Notes: generated from the sequence alone by a model not told the origin. A stretch of DNA of 64,000 bases from Brevinematales bacterium (GCA_013177995.1 JABLXN010000001.1:62001-126000), one strand, 5' to 3'; positions 1-9,219 are shown, counted from the first letter of the stretch. Numbers and translations are program-made.

Positions 1-2177
1 TCAAAGACAATGGCATCCTCAATAAGCCTTGGCTTCACCCCGAGATAGTCCTGAAAGGCATTCCGTGCAAATTCTGAAATACTCCACGCCTGGGCATAGG
101 TTCCGGAGAGCTTGATCTTTCCATCAGGCCCGGGAATAGCATCGATAAGCTCACTCATATTTCCCCGACACCCCATGAACACAATTTGATAGGAGAGATT
201 GGTTGTCAGGGCATAGGCCAGTTCAGTATAGCCATGTTTCAGCAGAGAGGTAATGGTAAACCCTGCATTCCATCCCCATACCGTCCCATTGTGATAAGCC
301 GCATCCTTGTGATAATTGGGCTGATTGTCATGATAAGGATGAAAAAACACATCCTTAGGGGAGAGAGAAGCTATCCCGTAGGGGAAAAGAAGTTCTGAAA
401 TGGTCTTCTTGACCACAAGGGCCTCCTTCTCAGGAGGAAGAAGTGGATCCGAGAAAGGAATAGAAAGAAGCATGAGGGCATTTGGCCTCACTCGCATATC
501 CTGTGTTCCATCGGCAAGTACCCTATCCGCCACCGACTGGTGATACTCATTCCAGAAGACCCTCACAAAATTGGTCCGAAGATTGTCATACACCGCTTGC
601 CAGCGTGTAGCCTGTTCCTTGTCATTGACCCTCTTGGCTAATTGAATCCCTACCTGCAGCGCATTCGCCCACAGAGCCTGAATCTCCACAGCCCGATTAC
701 CCCGGGGAGACCATTCTTTTCCCGGTCCACGAGAGGCATCCATCCAGGTATCCTGATCCCCATGGGTGAGAAAACCCCGATCATCCACATAGTTTTGAAT
801 AGCCCCATTCAAGGCTACCACAATGGTAGGATAAATAGCCTGAACAAAATCCATATCTCTTGTATAAGCAAGGTACTCATACACCTCCCGGATGAGCCAT
901 GGCGTACCATCGGTGGTATTGTAGATGATACTTCCCCCCGCCGCCACCCTGTTTGGAACCCGTCCAAACTCCTTGTTGGTGATAACCGTATACGAAAACC
1001 TTGCTTCGGGGAATTCCCTGCGAAGAAGGGTGAGATTCTTTTCCACATCAAGAGGTCTATCAAGCCATTGATTATCAAGCGTGAGAGACACCTTTTCGTT
1101 TTTGACCACAGCCTCTTTTCCAAAGAGTTCCCCAAGACGCCCTTTGATTTCTTTTGCCTTTTCCCCGGGATTGGTCACCTCAAGATAGGGGATACCCCTA
1201 TTCTGGTAGGTAGAGAAGTTCGTGATCACCCCCTTGGCCTCATCAAAATGCCCGCTCACAAGAAGCGTCCCGGGAAGCGCGATAAACGTATCCCGTCCCC
1301 AGTTATCCCGAAACCAGGGAAGACCCGCCCAGATTCCCTTGCCAAATTCTTCCACTAAAAAGACATAACTCCCTGCTATGGACCACGCTACTGCCTGATT
1401 GAAAAGCTCATCATCAGTCCAGAGCATGCTTTTGGTATGCCGGGCAAAAACCTCTTCTTTGTTCTTTGCATAATAGTTCTGGCTAACCCACCGGGATACC
1501 TTTTGCACCGCCTCCTCTTTGGTAAAACCAAAAGCCACATACACATGCATGGTTTTTACTTTCTGCGAGGCATTCACTTTCAGAGCAAGAAGGGACGCCT
1601 TTTGTTTAAGCCAGCTTTCCTCGGCGGAGAAACGCTCCCAGCCATAGGGCACATCAGCACTGATGGCTATATAGGCAGGAATGTCCCCCGCCTTCTCGGC
1701 CCTGAAAACCACAAGAACATTCTTCTCCTGGACAATCTGGACGTTAGAAGATTCATTCAACAGAAGAATTGTCCCCAAAACATCCCCCTCTGGATGACTC
1801 ACCTCAATCCCAAGCCCCAATTGACGGGAGAAGAGAGCAAGCTCCTCAATGGTCCCATCCTTATAGAGTGTTCGGATACCATATATCAAAATCTCAGAAG
1901 AAGAGGCTTCTTTCGTTTTGTTGAGAATTTTCTCCCCACGAAGAGCCGTCAAGTCTCCAAAGAGATTTCTATTCTTGAAGAGATAGCCCTGTCCCTGGCG
2001 GTAACTATGCGTGGCATTCTCATAGTAGCCAGCCACATTATCTCCATACACAAACTGGGCTCTCTCTCCTGCCGGTACCACAATCTTTGTTTTCTGATAG
2101 TACTCATCCATCGATGGAAACGCCATCATCTGCCCAGCTCCCAACAATACCAAAAAGAAAAAAAAAGGAATTTTCAT
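1..2177 (-). CDS. Secreted amylo-alpha-1,6-glucosidase (GDE)-like protein, 3' end cut off by the window
   Basis: About 725 residues are visible; the C-terminus lies before base 1. The N-terminus is a signal peptide (KIP, a run of F, then LVLLGAG, cut near AFPSM), so the enzyme is exported. Around residues 280-310 the segment WFRDNWGRDTFIALPG is the hallmark of the (alpha/alpha)6-barrel C-terminal domain of glycogen-debranching enzymes; later motifs include WMDASRGPGKEWSPRGN and AAYHNGTVWGWNAG. The family hydrolyses alpha-1,6 branch points of glycogen or starch or acts on related oligosaccharides; the exact substrate is not decidable. The start ATG overlaps the stop of the upstream gene by one base (TAATG), indicating translational coupling. 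A secreted rather than cytoplasmic location is the unusual point. Confidence 0.85.
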   Translation of the reverse strand, partial: MKIPFFFFLVLLGAGQMMAFPSMDEYYQKTKIVVPAGERAQFVYGDNVAGYYENATHSYRQGQGYLFKNRNLFGDLTALRGEKILNKTKEASSSEILIYGIRTLYKDGTIEELALFSRQLGLGIEVSHPEGDVLGTILLLNESSNVQIVQEKNVLVVFRAEKAGDIPAYIAISADVPYGWERFSAEESWLKQKASLLALKVNASQKVKTMHVYVAFGFTKEEAVQKVSRWVSQNYYAKNKEEVFARHTKSMLWTDDELFNQAVAWSIAGSYVFLVEEFGKGIWAGLPWFRDNWGRDTFIALPGTLLVSGHFDEAKGVITNFSTYQNRGIPYLEVTNPGEKAKEIKGRLGELFGKEAVVKNEKVSLTLDNQWLDRPLDVEKNLTLLRREFPEARFSYTVITNKEFGRVPNRVAAGGSIIYNTTDGTPWLIREVYEYLAYTRDMDFVQAIYPTIVVALNGAIQNYVDDRGFLTHGDQDTWMDASRGPGKEWSPRGNRAVEIQALWANALQVGIQLAKRVNDKEQATRWQAVYDNLRTNFVRVFWNEYHQSVADRVLADGTQDMRVRPNALMLLSIPFSDPLLPPEKEALVVKKTISELLFPYGIASLSPKDVFFHPYHDNQPNYHKDAAYHNGTVWGWNAGFTITSLLKHGYTELAYALTTNLSYQIVFMGCRGNMSELIDAIPGPDGKIKLSGTYAQAWSISEFARNAFQDYLGVKPRLIEDAIVF

Positions 2178-2602
2178 TATCTCCCTCCTTCCTTAAAAAA
2201 TTCTGATGGCAAAATAGTAATCTCATCCACAAACTGGTGATAAAACGCATGTATCTGCTCAATTTTTTTCTTGGCTAAGGGATACATCATATCAGGAAGG
2301 GCATAGTCATCAAAGAGCTTCTTGATTTCAAAGAGAAGGGTCTCCTTCATCTCATCGACCGTCATAAAAGCCCCTTCTGTAGCCATTCCCTCAATGGAGA
2401 GAAGAAACTTTTTGGTAATATGAATCATATCAAGGATATTTTTGAGAATGGCAAGATTTTCTTTGTGAAGATTGACGTGAACCTGATCCTCTGCACACCG
2501 TGTTTCATAAATACGAATTTGTTCTTCGGCATATCTTTCCCAGAGATTAAAAACATTCAAAAGAAGATGGTAGTACAGCTTTGTCTCAAGCCTGCGTTTC
2601 AT
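2177..2602 (-). CDS. Hypothetical helical protein, 141 aa
   Basis: No family recognised. The protein is highly charged and probably all-helical (begins KRRLETKLYYHLLLNVF, contains LKNILDMIHITKKFLL), with no signal peptide or membrane segment. The start at 2602 is chosen because AGGAGGAAAGTT sits directly before the ATG and a good promoter lies at 2621-2649; a longer reading frame to 2698 would run into that promoter and the dispersed repeat. It is cotranscribed with the GDE-like gene, whose start codon overlaps its stop codon, so a role linked to that enzyme is possible but is only inferred from position. Confidence 0.75.
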   Translation of the reverse strand: MKRRLETKLYYHLLLNVFNLWERYAEEQIRIYETRCAEDQVHVNLHKENLAILKNILDMIHITKKFLLSIEGMATEGAFMTVDEMKETLLFEIKKLFDDYALPDMMYPLAKKKIEQIHAFYHQFVDEITILPSEFFKEGGR

Positions 2603-2620
2603 AACTTTCCTCCTTGTTTT

Positions 2621-2649
2621 ATTGTACATAGGAGAAAGAAAATAATCAA
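2621..2649 (-). promoter_or_regulatory. Sigma70-type promoter of the 141-aa/GDE operon
   Basis: Reading the minus strand: TTGATT (2649-2644), 17-bp spacer, TACAAT (2626-2621). Transcription would begin about 15 bases before the Shine-Dalgarno site. It lies next to dispersed repeat copy A, which begins at 2676. Confidence 0.6.
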
Positions 2650-2675
2650 GTGTTTTGGAGTATTTTCTCAAAATC

Positions 2676-2872
2676 GAGACCTTTGCACGAATGTGCAAAA
2701 GGTCTCAAAAAAGGAGTGAAAAACAAAATATGGTATGAAAATATTCTTTGCAGTAACAAATGGCCTTTTTTTTGAATAAAAAAGACAAACAAGCCCTTGG
2801 AAATAGAAAAACGGGGAAGAGGGGCGTAACCCCTGACCCAGATAGGGAAAGAAAATACTCGTGCAAGGTTCC
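2676..2872 (+). repeat. Dispersed 200-bp element, copy A
   Basis: One of five related non-coding copies. It starts with a hairpin (GAGACCTTTGCAC, loop GAAT, complementary arm with one extra A; 2676-2706), continues through an AT-rich body, has a GC-rich block with the interrupted palindrome GGGGC-GTA-ACCCC, and ends near GTGCAAGG. It lies between two divergent genes, and its right end directly abuts the promoter of the glycosidase lipoprotein gene. It is the most diverged copy. Confidence 0.8.
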
Positions 2873-2878
2873 CATCCC

Positions 2879-2906
2879 TTGCATTTTTTCCTCTCCACCT
2901 TATAAT
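2879..2906 (+). promoter_or_regulatory. Promoter of the glycosidase lipoprotein gene
   Basis: TTGCAT (2879-2884), 16-bp spacer, TATAAT (2901-2906), about 28 bases before the start codon and seven bases past the end of repeat copy A. Confidence 0.65.
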
Positions 2907-2933
2907 ATAAGAAAACCCAAAAAGGAGTTTTTT

Positions 2934-5207
2934 ATGAAAACCCTTATCCAATCTCTTTTTTTCTGTCTTTTTGTTTTTCTCGTTGGCTGTTCTTCACCCA
3001 GGACAACCAAAACCGTTCAGAAGGAGACAGTCATGTATCCCCCCAATGAACCCTATACCGTAACCTCTAAAGAAGTCCATCAAGGCAACAAGTACGCGAT
3101 AGCCAAAAGCCCCACAGAGATTCAGATCTCCTATCTGAGTTCCAATACGACCTGGAAACTTTCTCAAAACATAGACTTTCTTCCCTCTTTTGAGGCTCCA
3201 GAAAGTCCTCTTCTTGTCGCTCTTTACAACATGGCTCTTGAGGAGGCTCTTCTCAATATCCGACCTGACAAAACCTTCATGGCAGGAGAGAAATGGAACG
3301 GAGTCTGGACACGGGATATTTCCTATAGTATTCATCTTGCATTAGCGGCTATTTTACCAGAGATCTCTCTCAATAGTCTCTTCACCAAGGTGGACACCAA
3401 CCGAAAATGGATCATCCAGGATACGGGTACAGGAGGTTCCTGGCCCATATCGTCTGATCGTGTGGTATGGAGTTTAGCGGCAAGGGAATACCTTCTCTGG
3501 CAGGGGGATAAAGCCTTTCTTTCCCGGGCCTACGAGGTGATGAAAAATACCGCCCTTGCCGATCGCCATGCTGCTTATAACCCCACCACAGGACTTTACT
3601 ATGGAGAATCTTCTTTCATGGACTGGAGAGAACAGAGTTATGCCTCATGGATGAGTCCTGTCGATATCTATCTTTCCTCGTCTTTTTCCACTTGTGTTCT
3701 TCATTACGCTCATCTCACCACGTTAGCATGGATGGCAAAACAACTTGGACTTTCTTCCGATGTAAAACAATGGGAAACATGGGCTACCGAACTCAAGAAG
3801 GCTATTCTTACCAACTTTTATAATAAAGATCTTGGCACCTATGCAAGTTATCTCTATCCTCTGCCAGGAAAAACCGTACCCGCTCTCAAAACAGACAATC
3901 TGGGACTTTCACTGGCGGCTCTCACAGGCATCCTTACTCCAGAAGAAACCACAAAAATCGTTTCTTCTATCCCTGTGGTTCCTTTTGGTGTACCCTCTCT
4001 CTGGCCTCAGCAACCTCATGCCGGTTACTATCACAACAAGGGCATCTGGCCCTTCGTGAACGCCTACTATGTCCTTGCCGCCAAAGAAGCCAACCACCTT
4101 GAGGCTGTTGACTTTGGTATCAAGGCCATGACACGGGCTGCTGCCTTTTTTGGCACTCACAAGGAAAACTTCTCCTACGATCGTGGCCATACCGACAAAA
4201 TGGCAGTGAATTCTGATCGCCAGCTCTGGTCTGTTGCCGGTTACCTTGCCATTGTTTACAAGGTCCTCTTTGGTATCACCATTACTGACGAAGGTATCTC
4301 TTTTCACCCCATGGTTCCAGAGTTTGTCAAAGGTCCCCTCACCCTCAAAAACCTTTCCTTCCGTCAGAGTCGGCTTACCATCACGGTAAAGGGAAATGGA
4401 GATACCATCCAGACAATGCGTGTCAATGGGCAGGACGTCTCACCTTCTACTGTTCTGAGAGGAGACAAGGCTCAATCTTACACGGTGGAGATCACCCTTA
4501 CTCGTACCTCCACCCCGAAAACCATTCGACTTGTTTCTACAGAGGATATCTCCATCTCCGAACCCAAAGTGAAACTCTCCGAAAACACCATCACTTGGTC
4601 CCCTGTGAAAAATGCCACCTCATACACCATTCTCTGGAAAGACAAAACCATCACCACCACAGACACCAATATTTCCCTTCCTGCAGGAAGTGGAGTAGTG
4701 GCTGTTATGGCTCATCACCAGAATCCTCTTCTCTCCTCCTGTATTGGGAAACCCCTCTGGCTCATTCCTGATACCAATCTCATTCGTTATGAGATAGAGG
4801 ATATACCTCCCCTCCTGAGCCTCGCCACCAACCGATACAAAGGTTTCTCCGGAAACGGCTATGTTCTTCTCGATAATGAAGGACAGATAACCCCATCAAT
4901 GGAGGTTATTATCCCGAAAAACGGTGTTTACCTCATTCGTTTCCGGTATGCCAATGGCAATGGACCCATCAACACCGATAACCGCTGCGGTATCCGCACC
5001 CTCCTTGTGGACAAAAAAGAAGCTGGTGTCGTGGTCTTCCCCCAGCGTGGAACATGGACTGAGTGGGGGTATAGTTCCTATCTTTTGGTTTCTCTCACCA
5101 AAGGAAAACACACCCTCTCTCTTGTCAAGCATCCTCTTGATGATAACATGAATGGCAAAATAAACCAGGCGGCCTTAGACACCCTTGAACTTATCCTCTG
5201 GGAATAA
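2934..5207 (+). CDS. Lipoprotein with six-hairpin glycosidase domain and C-terminal carbohydrate-binding-like domain
   Basis: 757 aa. The start follows AAAAAGGAG and gives a typical lipoprotein signal with lipobox LVGC (Cys about residue 19); upstream in-frame codons cover the promoter and are rejected. Residues roughly 85-460 look like an (alpha/alpha)6 glycosidase: KWNGVWTRDISYS, GGSWPISSDRVVW, SSFMDWREQSY and NSDRQLWSVAGYL supply the acidic and aromatic residues expected in a sugar-binding cleft. A beta-rich middle segment is followed by a last ~140 residues beginning RYEIEDI that resemble CBM6/CBM35-type domains. It is probably anchored on the periplasmic or outer surface and degrades glycans. 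The precise GH family is uncertain. The following gene starts three bases after its stop. Confidence 0.75.
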   Translation: MKTLIQSLFFCLFVFLVGCSSPRTTKTVQKETVMYPPNEPYTVTSKEVHQGNKYAIAKSPTEIQISYLSSNTTWKLSQNIDFLPSFEAPESPLLVALYNMALEEALLNIRPDKTFMAGEKWNGVWTRDISYSIHLALAAILPEISLNSLFTKVDTNRKWIIQDTGTGGSWPISSDRVVWSLAAREYLLWQGDKAFLSRAYEVMKNTALADRHAAYNPTTGLYYGESSFMDWREQSYASWMSPVDIYLSSSFSTCVLHYAHLTTLAWMAKQLGLSSDVKQWETWATELKKAILTNFYNKDLGTYASYLYPLPGKTVPALKTDNLGLSLAALTGILTPEETTKIVSSIPVVPFGVPSLWPQQPHAGYYHNKGIWPFVNAYYVLAAKEANHLEAVDFGIKAMTRAAAFFGTHKENFSYDRGHTDKMAVNSDRQLWSVAGYLAIVYKVLFGITITDEGISFHPMVPEFVKGPLTLKNLSFRQSRLTITVKGNGDTIQTMRVNGQDVSPSTVLRGDKAQSYTVEITLTRTSTPKTIRLVSTEDISISEPKVKLSENTITWSPVKNATSYTILWKDKTITTTDTNISLPAGSGVVAVMAHHQNPLLSSCIGKPLWLIPDTNLIRYEIEDIPPLLSLATNRYKGFSGNGYVLLDNEGQITPSMEVIIPKNGVYLIRFRYANGNGPINTDNRCGIRTLLVDKKEAGVVVFPQRGTWTEWGYSSYLLVSLTKGKHTLSLVKHPLDDNMNGKINQAALDTLELILWE

Positions 5208-5210
5208 CCA

Positions 5211-6446
5211 ATGGGGATTGAAAAGATTCTTGGCACCTTAGACCTCAAAACCACCAACTACTGGGTCTCCCTGCTGAAAACTCTCCCACCTCATGAGGTA
5301 GGGGTGATCAAGGTCAGTGCTAAACTCTGTTATTCTTCTACTCTGCTACAGAGTTTTGTCGAAGAGATCCGTTATTTAGTCAAAGAGGCTGGTATTATTC
5401 TCCCCATTGTAGTAGAGGCACGAAAAGACTTCATAGATTTCTATCAAAAAAGGCTTATCCTTGCTCTGACGAAAGCCAATATACCCTTTACCTCCTGCCC
5501 TCCAGAACTGGTTCACCTTGAGCCTTCCCTCAAAAAAAACCAGTGGAAAGTGGACACCATATTCACCGCTCCTGTTATCGAGGCTATCCTCGAAGGAAAA
5601 ATACCCGTCCTGTGTGCAGGGGGCATCTCACCTCAGGGGGATATCGTGCCTATTCCGGGGCTTCTTTTAGCCCGGGAACTGGTATATACTCTCCACGCAA
5701 AAAAACTTATCTTGGTAGGTCATACCCCCATCCGAACCAAAAGTGGACGCTTTGTCACAGAAATCCTTTCCCAACAAGAATGGCAGAAAAAAATCCTTTC
5801 CCGTGAGATTACCCCGGCTATGGCAAGACGCGTTACCTCTGCTTTTGATCTTCTCTCAAGATTAGGACCCGGGCATAGTGTCCAGATCACCCGACCAAAG
5901 TATCACAAACACGGGGCTTCCACTGGTCTTTTAGAGGAACTGCTCGGTAATGGGAGCGGAACCTACCTTGCTCTTCCTCCCCAGATTACCGTGTATCCTC
6001 TCTCGGCCATTGATGAATCATGGCTCTTTCAAACCATTAGTGAGGCCTTTTCCCCCCTCAACAAAAAACTCAAAAAAGACTATTTTTCCACTATTCGTCC
6101 CTATCATCCCTTAGTTTACTTGGATAGCCTCCGAAAGGGAGGGGCTATTGTGTATTCTCTCGAGAATACCCCCTACATGTGCAAACTCTTTACCCGCCAG
6201 GATTATGAGGGGATAGGGATAGGTTCCACCGTGATACACACCATCTACAAACACTTCGGTTCTCTCTGCTGGCGTACCTCTCTGAGTAATGAAAAAGCAG
6301 AACTCTTTTATGAGAAACTCATTTCCGAATATGATGGCATCTCCCTCAAGACACCACATTACACCCTTTATTTTTTAGGAAAGGCAAAGACAAAAAAGAA
6401 CACCCTTGCCACCATCCTTGATAATCTGCCCTCTTCGTTTGAATGA
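5211..6446 (+). CDS. N-acetylglutamate kinase/synthase-like fusion (amino-acid kinase + DUF619-type acetyltransferase)
   Basis: 411 aa. The N-terminal ~270 residues have the amino-acid kinase fold of NAG kinases: PIVVEARKDF, LCAGGISPQGDIVPI, KLILVGHTPI and the ATP-site-like segment HGASTGLLEELLGNGSGTYL. The C-terminal ~140 residues resemble the acetyltransferase domain (DUF619) of the vertebrate/Xanthomonas-type NAGS-K proteins, with YEGIGIGSTVIH as the likely acetyl-CoA loop and CWRTSLSNEKAELFYEK. Such enzymes make and/or phosphorylate N-acetylglutamate in arginine synthesis. No other arginine gene is nearby. It starts three bases after the glycosidase gene without a strong ribosome site, suggesting coupling. 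Confidence 0.7.
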   Translation: MGIEKILGTLDLKTTNYWVSLLKTLPPHEVGVIKVSAKLCYSSTLLQSFVEEIRYLVKEAGIILPIVVEARKDFIDFYQKRLILALTKANIPFTSCPPELVHLEPSLKKNQWKVDTIFTAPVIEAILEGKIPVLCAGGISPQGDIVPIPGLLLARELVYTLHAKKLILVGHTPIRTKSGRFVTEILSQQEWQKKILSREITPAMARRVTSAFDLLSRLGPGHSVQITRPKYHKHGASTGLLEELLGNGSGTYLALPPQITVYPLSAIDESWLFQTISEAFSPLNKKLKKDYFSTIRPYHPLVYLDSLRKGGAIVYSLENTPYMCKLFTRQDYEGIGIGSTVIHTIYKHFGSLCWRTSLSNEKAELFYEKLISEYDGISLKTPHYTLYFLGKAKTKKNTLATILDNLPSSFE

Positions 6447-6449
6447 ACC

Positions 6450-6773
6450 TCAATCCACAATATCGATAATCTGCCCCTTCCCCTCTTCTAAAGGAGCCTC
6501 ATGAGAAACGACGGAAGCCTCTTCTTTTTTCTCTCTCTTCTCTCCCTGCTCGTATGACTGAGAAGAAGACCCTTCTGGATCTATCTTGGTAAAATCCTGA
6601 GCATACGCATCTAACTGAGAAACCGTATGAGGGGCATCCAAACTCTTCTGATGGGCCTGTTCCCTTGCCTGAAGTTGACCGGACTGAGCAACCTGTTGTT
6701 GTCTGGCCACGGTTTCAGAATGTTCACCCCACTTGGAGAACAGTACCTGAAAATCAATAGGTAGGACACCCAT
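6450..6773 (-). CDS. Hypothetical hydrophilic protein, 107 aa
   Basis: The start at 6773 follows AGGAGGTAGGT; longer frames would overlap RNase P RNA. The first 20 residues (GVLPIDFQVLFSKWGEH) look ordered, the rest is rich in Gln, Glu, Ser and Lys and probably disordered. No export signal. It lies directly downstream of rnpB on the same strand and converges with the NAGK/NAGS-like gene four bases away. No family recognised with certainty. Confidence 0.65.
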   Translation of the reverse strand: MGVLPIDFQVLFSKWGEHSETVARQQQVAQSGQLQAREQAHQKSLDAPHTVSQLDAYAQDFTKIDPEGSSSQSYEQGEKREKKEEASVVSHEAPLEEGKGQIIDIVD

Positions 6774-6795
6774 ACCTACCTCCTTTTTTATTATC

Positions 6796-7127
6796 AGGGT
6801 GGGCCTATAAGCCGGGTTCTGTCGAGATGGAACATCTCTCTCAGGGAAAGGATTGCTCCTTTCCTCAAGCGACCTACCCGCATCCACTGAAAAGCCATCA
6901 GTATCGGATGCCTATTTGGTCTTGCATCACGGAGGGCATGCCCTGCCAGGTGACTTATGCCACCTGCGGTGGGCTCTTACCCCACCCTTTCACCCTTACC
7001 GTACAAACGGCGGTCTGGTTTCTGTAGCGCGTCCATTGTCTTGCGACATCCGGCTTTTCGCCGGTCCGTGGCTTTTTGATGCCCAGACTTTCCTCCCGCC
7101 TTTGCGGGCGTTCCATCAGCCCACCCT
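6796..7127 (-). ncRNA. rnpB: RNase P RNA (bacterial type A)
   Basis: The transcript 5' region reads GGGTGGGCTGATGG followed by GAGGAAAGTCTGGGC, the universally conserved CR-I sequence. The 3' part carries ACAGAACCCGGCTTAT just before the closing strand GGCCCACCCT, which pairs with the 5' GGGTGGGC to form helix P1. Internal hairpins and the GGTAAGGGTG region also match the type A fold. About 330 nt. This RNA is the catalytic subunit that trims tRNA 5' leaders. A weak promoter-like TATATA lies at 7130-7135. The ends are set by P1 and may be off by a few bases. Confidence 0.95.
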
Positions 7128-7217
7128 TGTATATATCGGTAGTTTTTTCCTGAAAGGTAACCCCTTTTGAGAAATAACCTTCTCTTTCGTTTGAAAGAGT
7201 ATCTTTGCTCTTCCCTT

Positions 7218-8516
7218 TTAGCCTATCGTTACCCTTCTCTCCCCATAAGCCACCGCCTCAAAGTAGTCAAAATACTCAGGAAAAGACTTTGACACACATC
7301 CCGGGTTTTCGATGGTAATCCCTTCCACCTTGAGCCCAACAAGGGAAAAGGCCATGGCCATCCGATGGTCCTCATAGGTATGGAGCTGAGCCCCATGATA
7401 AGAGCCATTCCCACGCACCACCAGATAGTCCGTTCCTTCTTCCACCGAAGCCCCTATCTTGGTAAGTTCTGTAGCCAAAGCAGAAAGCCTATCACACTCC
7501 TTGATCCGAAGATTGGCCACGTTGAGAATTCTTGTCTCTCCCTCGGCAAAAAGCGCTACCACCGCCAATGTTGGCACAAGGTCTGGCATATCATTGAGAT
7601 CCACCACTATCCCTTTGAGCCTCCCTTCACTTCGAAGGACCACAGCCTGAGGTTCATACGCCACTTCACAGCCCATTTTTTCAAGAACAGACGCAAAACG
7701 GCTATCCCCCTGAAGGGACTCACTTCCCACCCCTTCCATACGCACTTCTCCTCCAAGGATGGCCGTCATGGCAAGAAAATAGGAAGCACTTGAAGCATCG
7801 GCTTCAATGGGATATTTCCCAGGCGAGGTATAGAGTTGTGGCTCCACCACAAACCTCTCATACCCCTCCTTTTTCACCTTTACCCCAAAATGTTCCATCA
7901 TGGCAAGCGTCATATCGGCATAAGGCTTGGAAGCCAAATCCCCTTCCACCACAATCTCGGTTTCCCGAAAAAATTGTGGGGCTGCCATCAAAAGAGAGGA
8001 AAGATACTGACTGCTCTTCTCCCCCGGCAAATGACACACACCCCCATCGACCCCTCTCGCACGAACCCTCACAGGGGGACAACCATTGGCCTTTTCACTC
8101 GCAGCCTCTACCCCTAACTCTCGCAAAGCCCGCAGCAAATCCTCAATTGGCCTTTGTCTCATCCGTTCATCCCCATCGAGAACAAACTCCCCCTCTCCAA
8201 GGGCTACATAAGAGACAAGAAAACGCATGGCTGTTCCCGCATTGCCCACAAAAAAGGTATGGTGGCCAGTGGGACGCCGTCCTCCCTTCACCATAGCTAC
8301 GTGTGTTTTGGTATCCCAGTCAAGAAAAATTCCCATCTGGGCAAGGGCTTTCGCCATATAAATCGTATCCTGTGATTCAAGAAGATGATACAACGTCACC
8401 GGTTCCGGTGAAAGGGCTGCCAAAAGAAACGCTCGGTTGCTCATACTCTTGGAACCCGGAACCCTTACTGTGGCAAGCACTGGTTTTTGTTGCGTTCTGA
8501 CGTGATACAATTGCAT
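7218..8516 (-). CDS. aroA: 3-phosphoshikimate 1-carboxyvinyltransferase (EPSP synthase)
   Basis: 432 aa, the normal family length when started at 8516 (MQLYHVRTQQ). Sixth step of the shikimate pathway: transfers enolpyruvyl from PEP to shikimate-3-phosphate. Signatures: VPGSKSMSNRAFLLAA (PEP/S3P-binding Lys-Ser), GNAGTAMRFL, PGEKSSQYLSSLL, DMPDLVPTLAVVALFAEG, NLRIKECDRLSALA and EDHRMAMAFSL. Cytoplasmic. A 138-bp gap with a strong hairpin separates it from the upstream cyclo-ligase gene, so it may have its own transcript. The Ala in NAGTAMR marks a variant of the usual NAGTA[MV]R motif. Confidence 0.95.
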   Translation of the reverse strand: MQLYHVRTQQKPVLATVRVPGSKSMSNRAFLLAALSPEPVTLYHLLESQDTIYMAKALAQMGIFLDWDTKTHVAMVKGGRRPTGHHTFFVGNAGTAMRFLVSYVALGEGEFVLDGDERMRQRPIEDLLRALRELGVEAASEKANGCPPVRVRARGVDGGVCHLPGEKSSQYLSSLLMAAPQFFRETEIVVEGDLASKPYADMTLAMMEHFGVKVKKEGYERFVVEPQLYTSPGKYPIEADASSASYFLAMTAILGGEVRMEGVGSESLQGDSRFASVLEKMGCEVAYEPQAVVLRSEGRLKGIVVDLNDMPDLVPTLAVVALFAEGETRILNVANLRIKECDRLSALATELTKIGASVEEGTDYLVVRGNGSYHGAQLHTYEDHRMAMAFSLVGLKVEGITIENPGCVSKSFPEYFDYFEAVAYGERRVTIG

Positions 8517-8589
8517 ACTCTTTTCCTTCCCTTCTTTTTCTCTTTCACTTTTTTCCAACGATGGTCCTCTGCACTCACAAAAGCCCACA

Positions 8590-8624
8590 AAGAGAGGAGA
8601 GAAGGTTTTTCTCTCCTCTTTTTC
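8590..8624 (-). terminator. Strong hairpin between the cyclo-ligase gene and aroA
   Basis: Perfect 11-bp inverted repeat AGAGGAGAGAA (8593-8603) / TTCTCTCCTCT (8609-8619). On the minus strand it is followed by CTCTTTG, a modest U-rich tail; the plus strand tail TTTTTCG is better. It may act as a partial terminator or attenuator in front of aroA. Confidence 0.5.
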
Positions 8625-8654
8625 GTATTCACCTGAATCTTTCACTTCCGATGA

Positions 8655-9209
8655 CTATTTTAGCCACCCCTCTTCACACACAACCCTATCCAGAGAGACA
8701 TCGTGCTCATCATGGGGAAGCGCCCTCAAAACCTGGAAGCGATAGGCAACTCCAATGGTATGACTCTCTGTCATCCTTGACAAAAACCTATCATAAAACC
8801 CTCCCCCATAGCCAATCCGAAACCCTCTCTCATCAAAGACCACCCCGGGAACTAAAATAAACGTCGGCACACATATTATCATTTCACCCACGGGTTCAGG
8901 GATACCGTACTTTCCCTTTACCACATCCCGTCCTAAATCCCGTACCTCGGCCACTTCTATTTCCCTCGAACGAACCCTTGGCAAAAAAAGTCTTCCGCCT
9001 TTTTTGAGCCACCATTTCATCAGGGGTAAAACATCCACCTCCCCACGAATAGGCCAATACGCCATCAAGGAAACCTCTGGAGAAACCTTCTCACCAAGGA
9101 GTTTCTCAAGCCATCGTTCTATTTGCCATGAGAGTTGCTCACGCGTCTCCTCGGAGAGAGCCTCCCTCATAGCAAGAAACGACCGACGAAGAATTACTTT
9201 TTCTTCCAC
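8655..9209 (-). CDS. 5-formyltetrahydrofolate cyclo-ligase
   Basis: 184 aa with a GTG start preceded by CGGAG. The enzyme converts 5-formyl-THF plus ATP to 5,10-methenyl-THF. Motifs: LRRSFLAMREALS at the N-terminus, MAYWPIRGEVDV (substrate site), and the C-terminal nucleotide-binding VPGVVFDERGFRIGYGGGFYDRFL, diagnostic of the family. It starts 10 bases after the stop of the HEAT-repeat gene and is probably the last or near-last gene of the long ruvB operon. Confidence 0.93.
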   Translation of the reverse strand: MEEKVILRRSFLAMREALSEETREQLSWQIERWLEKLLGEKVSPEVSLMAYWPIRGEVDVLPLMKWWLKKGGRLFLPRVRSREIEVAEVRDLGRDVVKGKYGIPEPVGEMIICVPTFILVPGVVFDERGFRIGYGGGFYDRFLSRMTESHTIGVAYRFQVLRALPHDEHDVSLDRVVCEEGWLK

Positions 9210-9219
9210 ACCAACTCCG

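Noticed and set aside
642-1358. Long plus-strand frame in the first 2 kb
   Set aside because: Antisense shadow of the GDE-like gene, whose minus-strand protein carries family motifs.
2760-2933. N-terminal extension of the glycosidase lipoprotein
   Set aside because: It would run through the repeat and the promoter; the lipobox signal peptide begins at 2934.
2668-2951. Frames in the dispersed elements giving a recurring VRGYAPLPRF-like peptide (also 45904-46098, 62902-63159)
   Set aside because: Similarity follows from the DNA repeat; the matching frames shift or end differently between copies, composition is low-complexity (F, L, I, K), and no start site is conserved.
6827-7170. Two plus-strand frames across the RNase P region
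   Set aside because: They lie antisense to a clearly folded rnpB.
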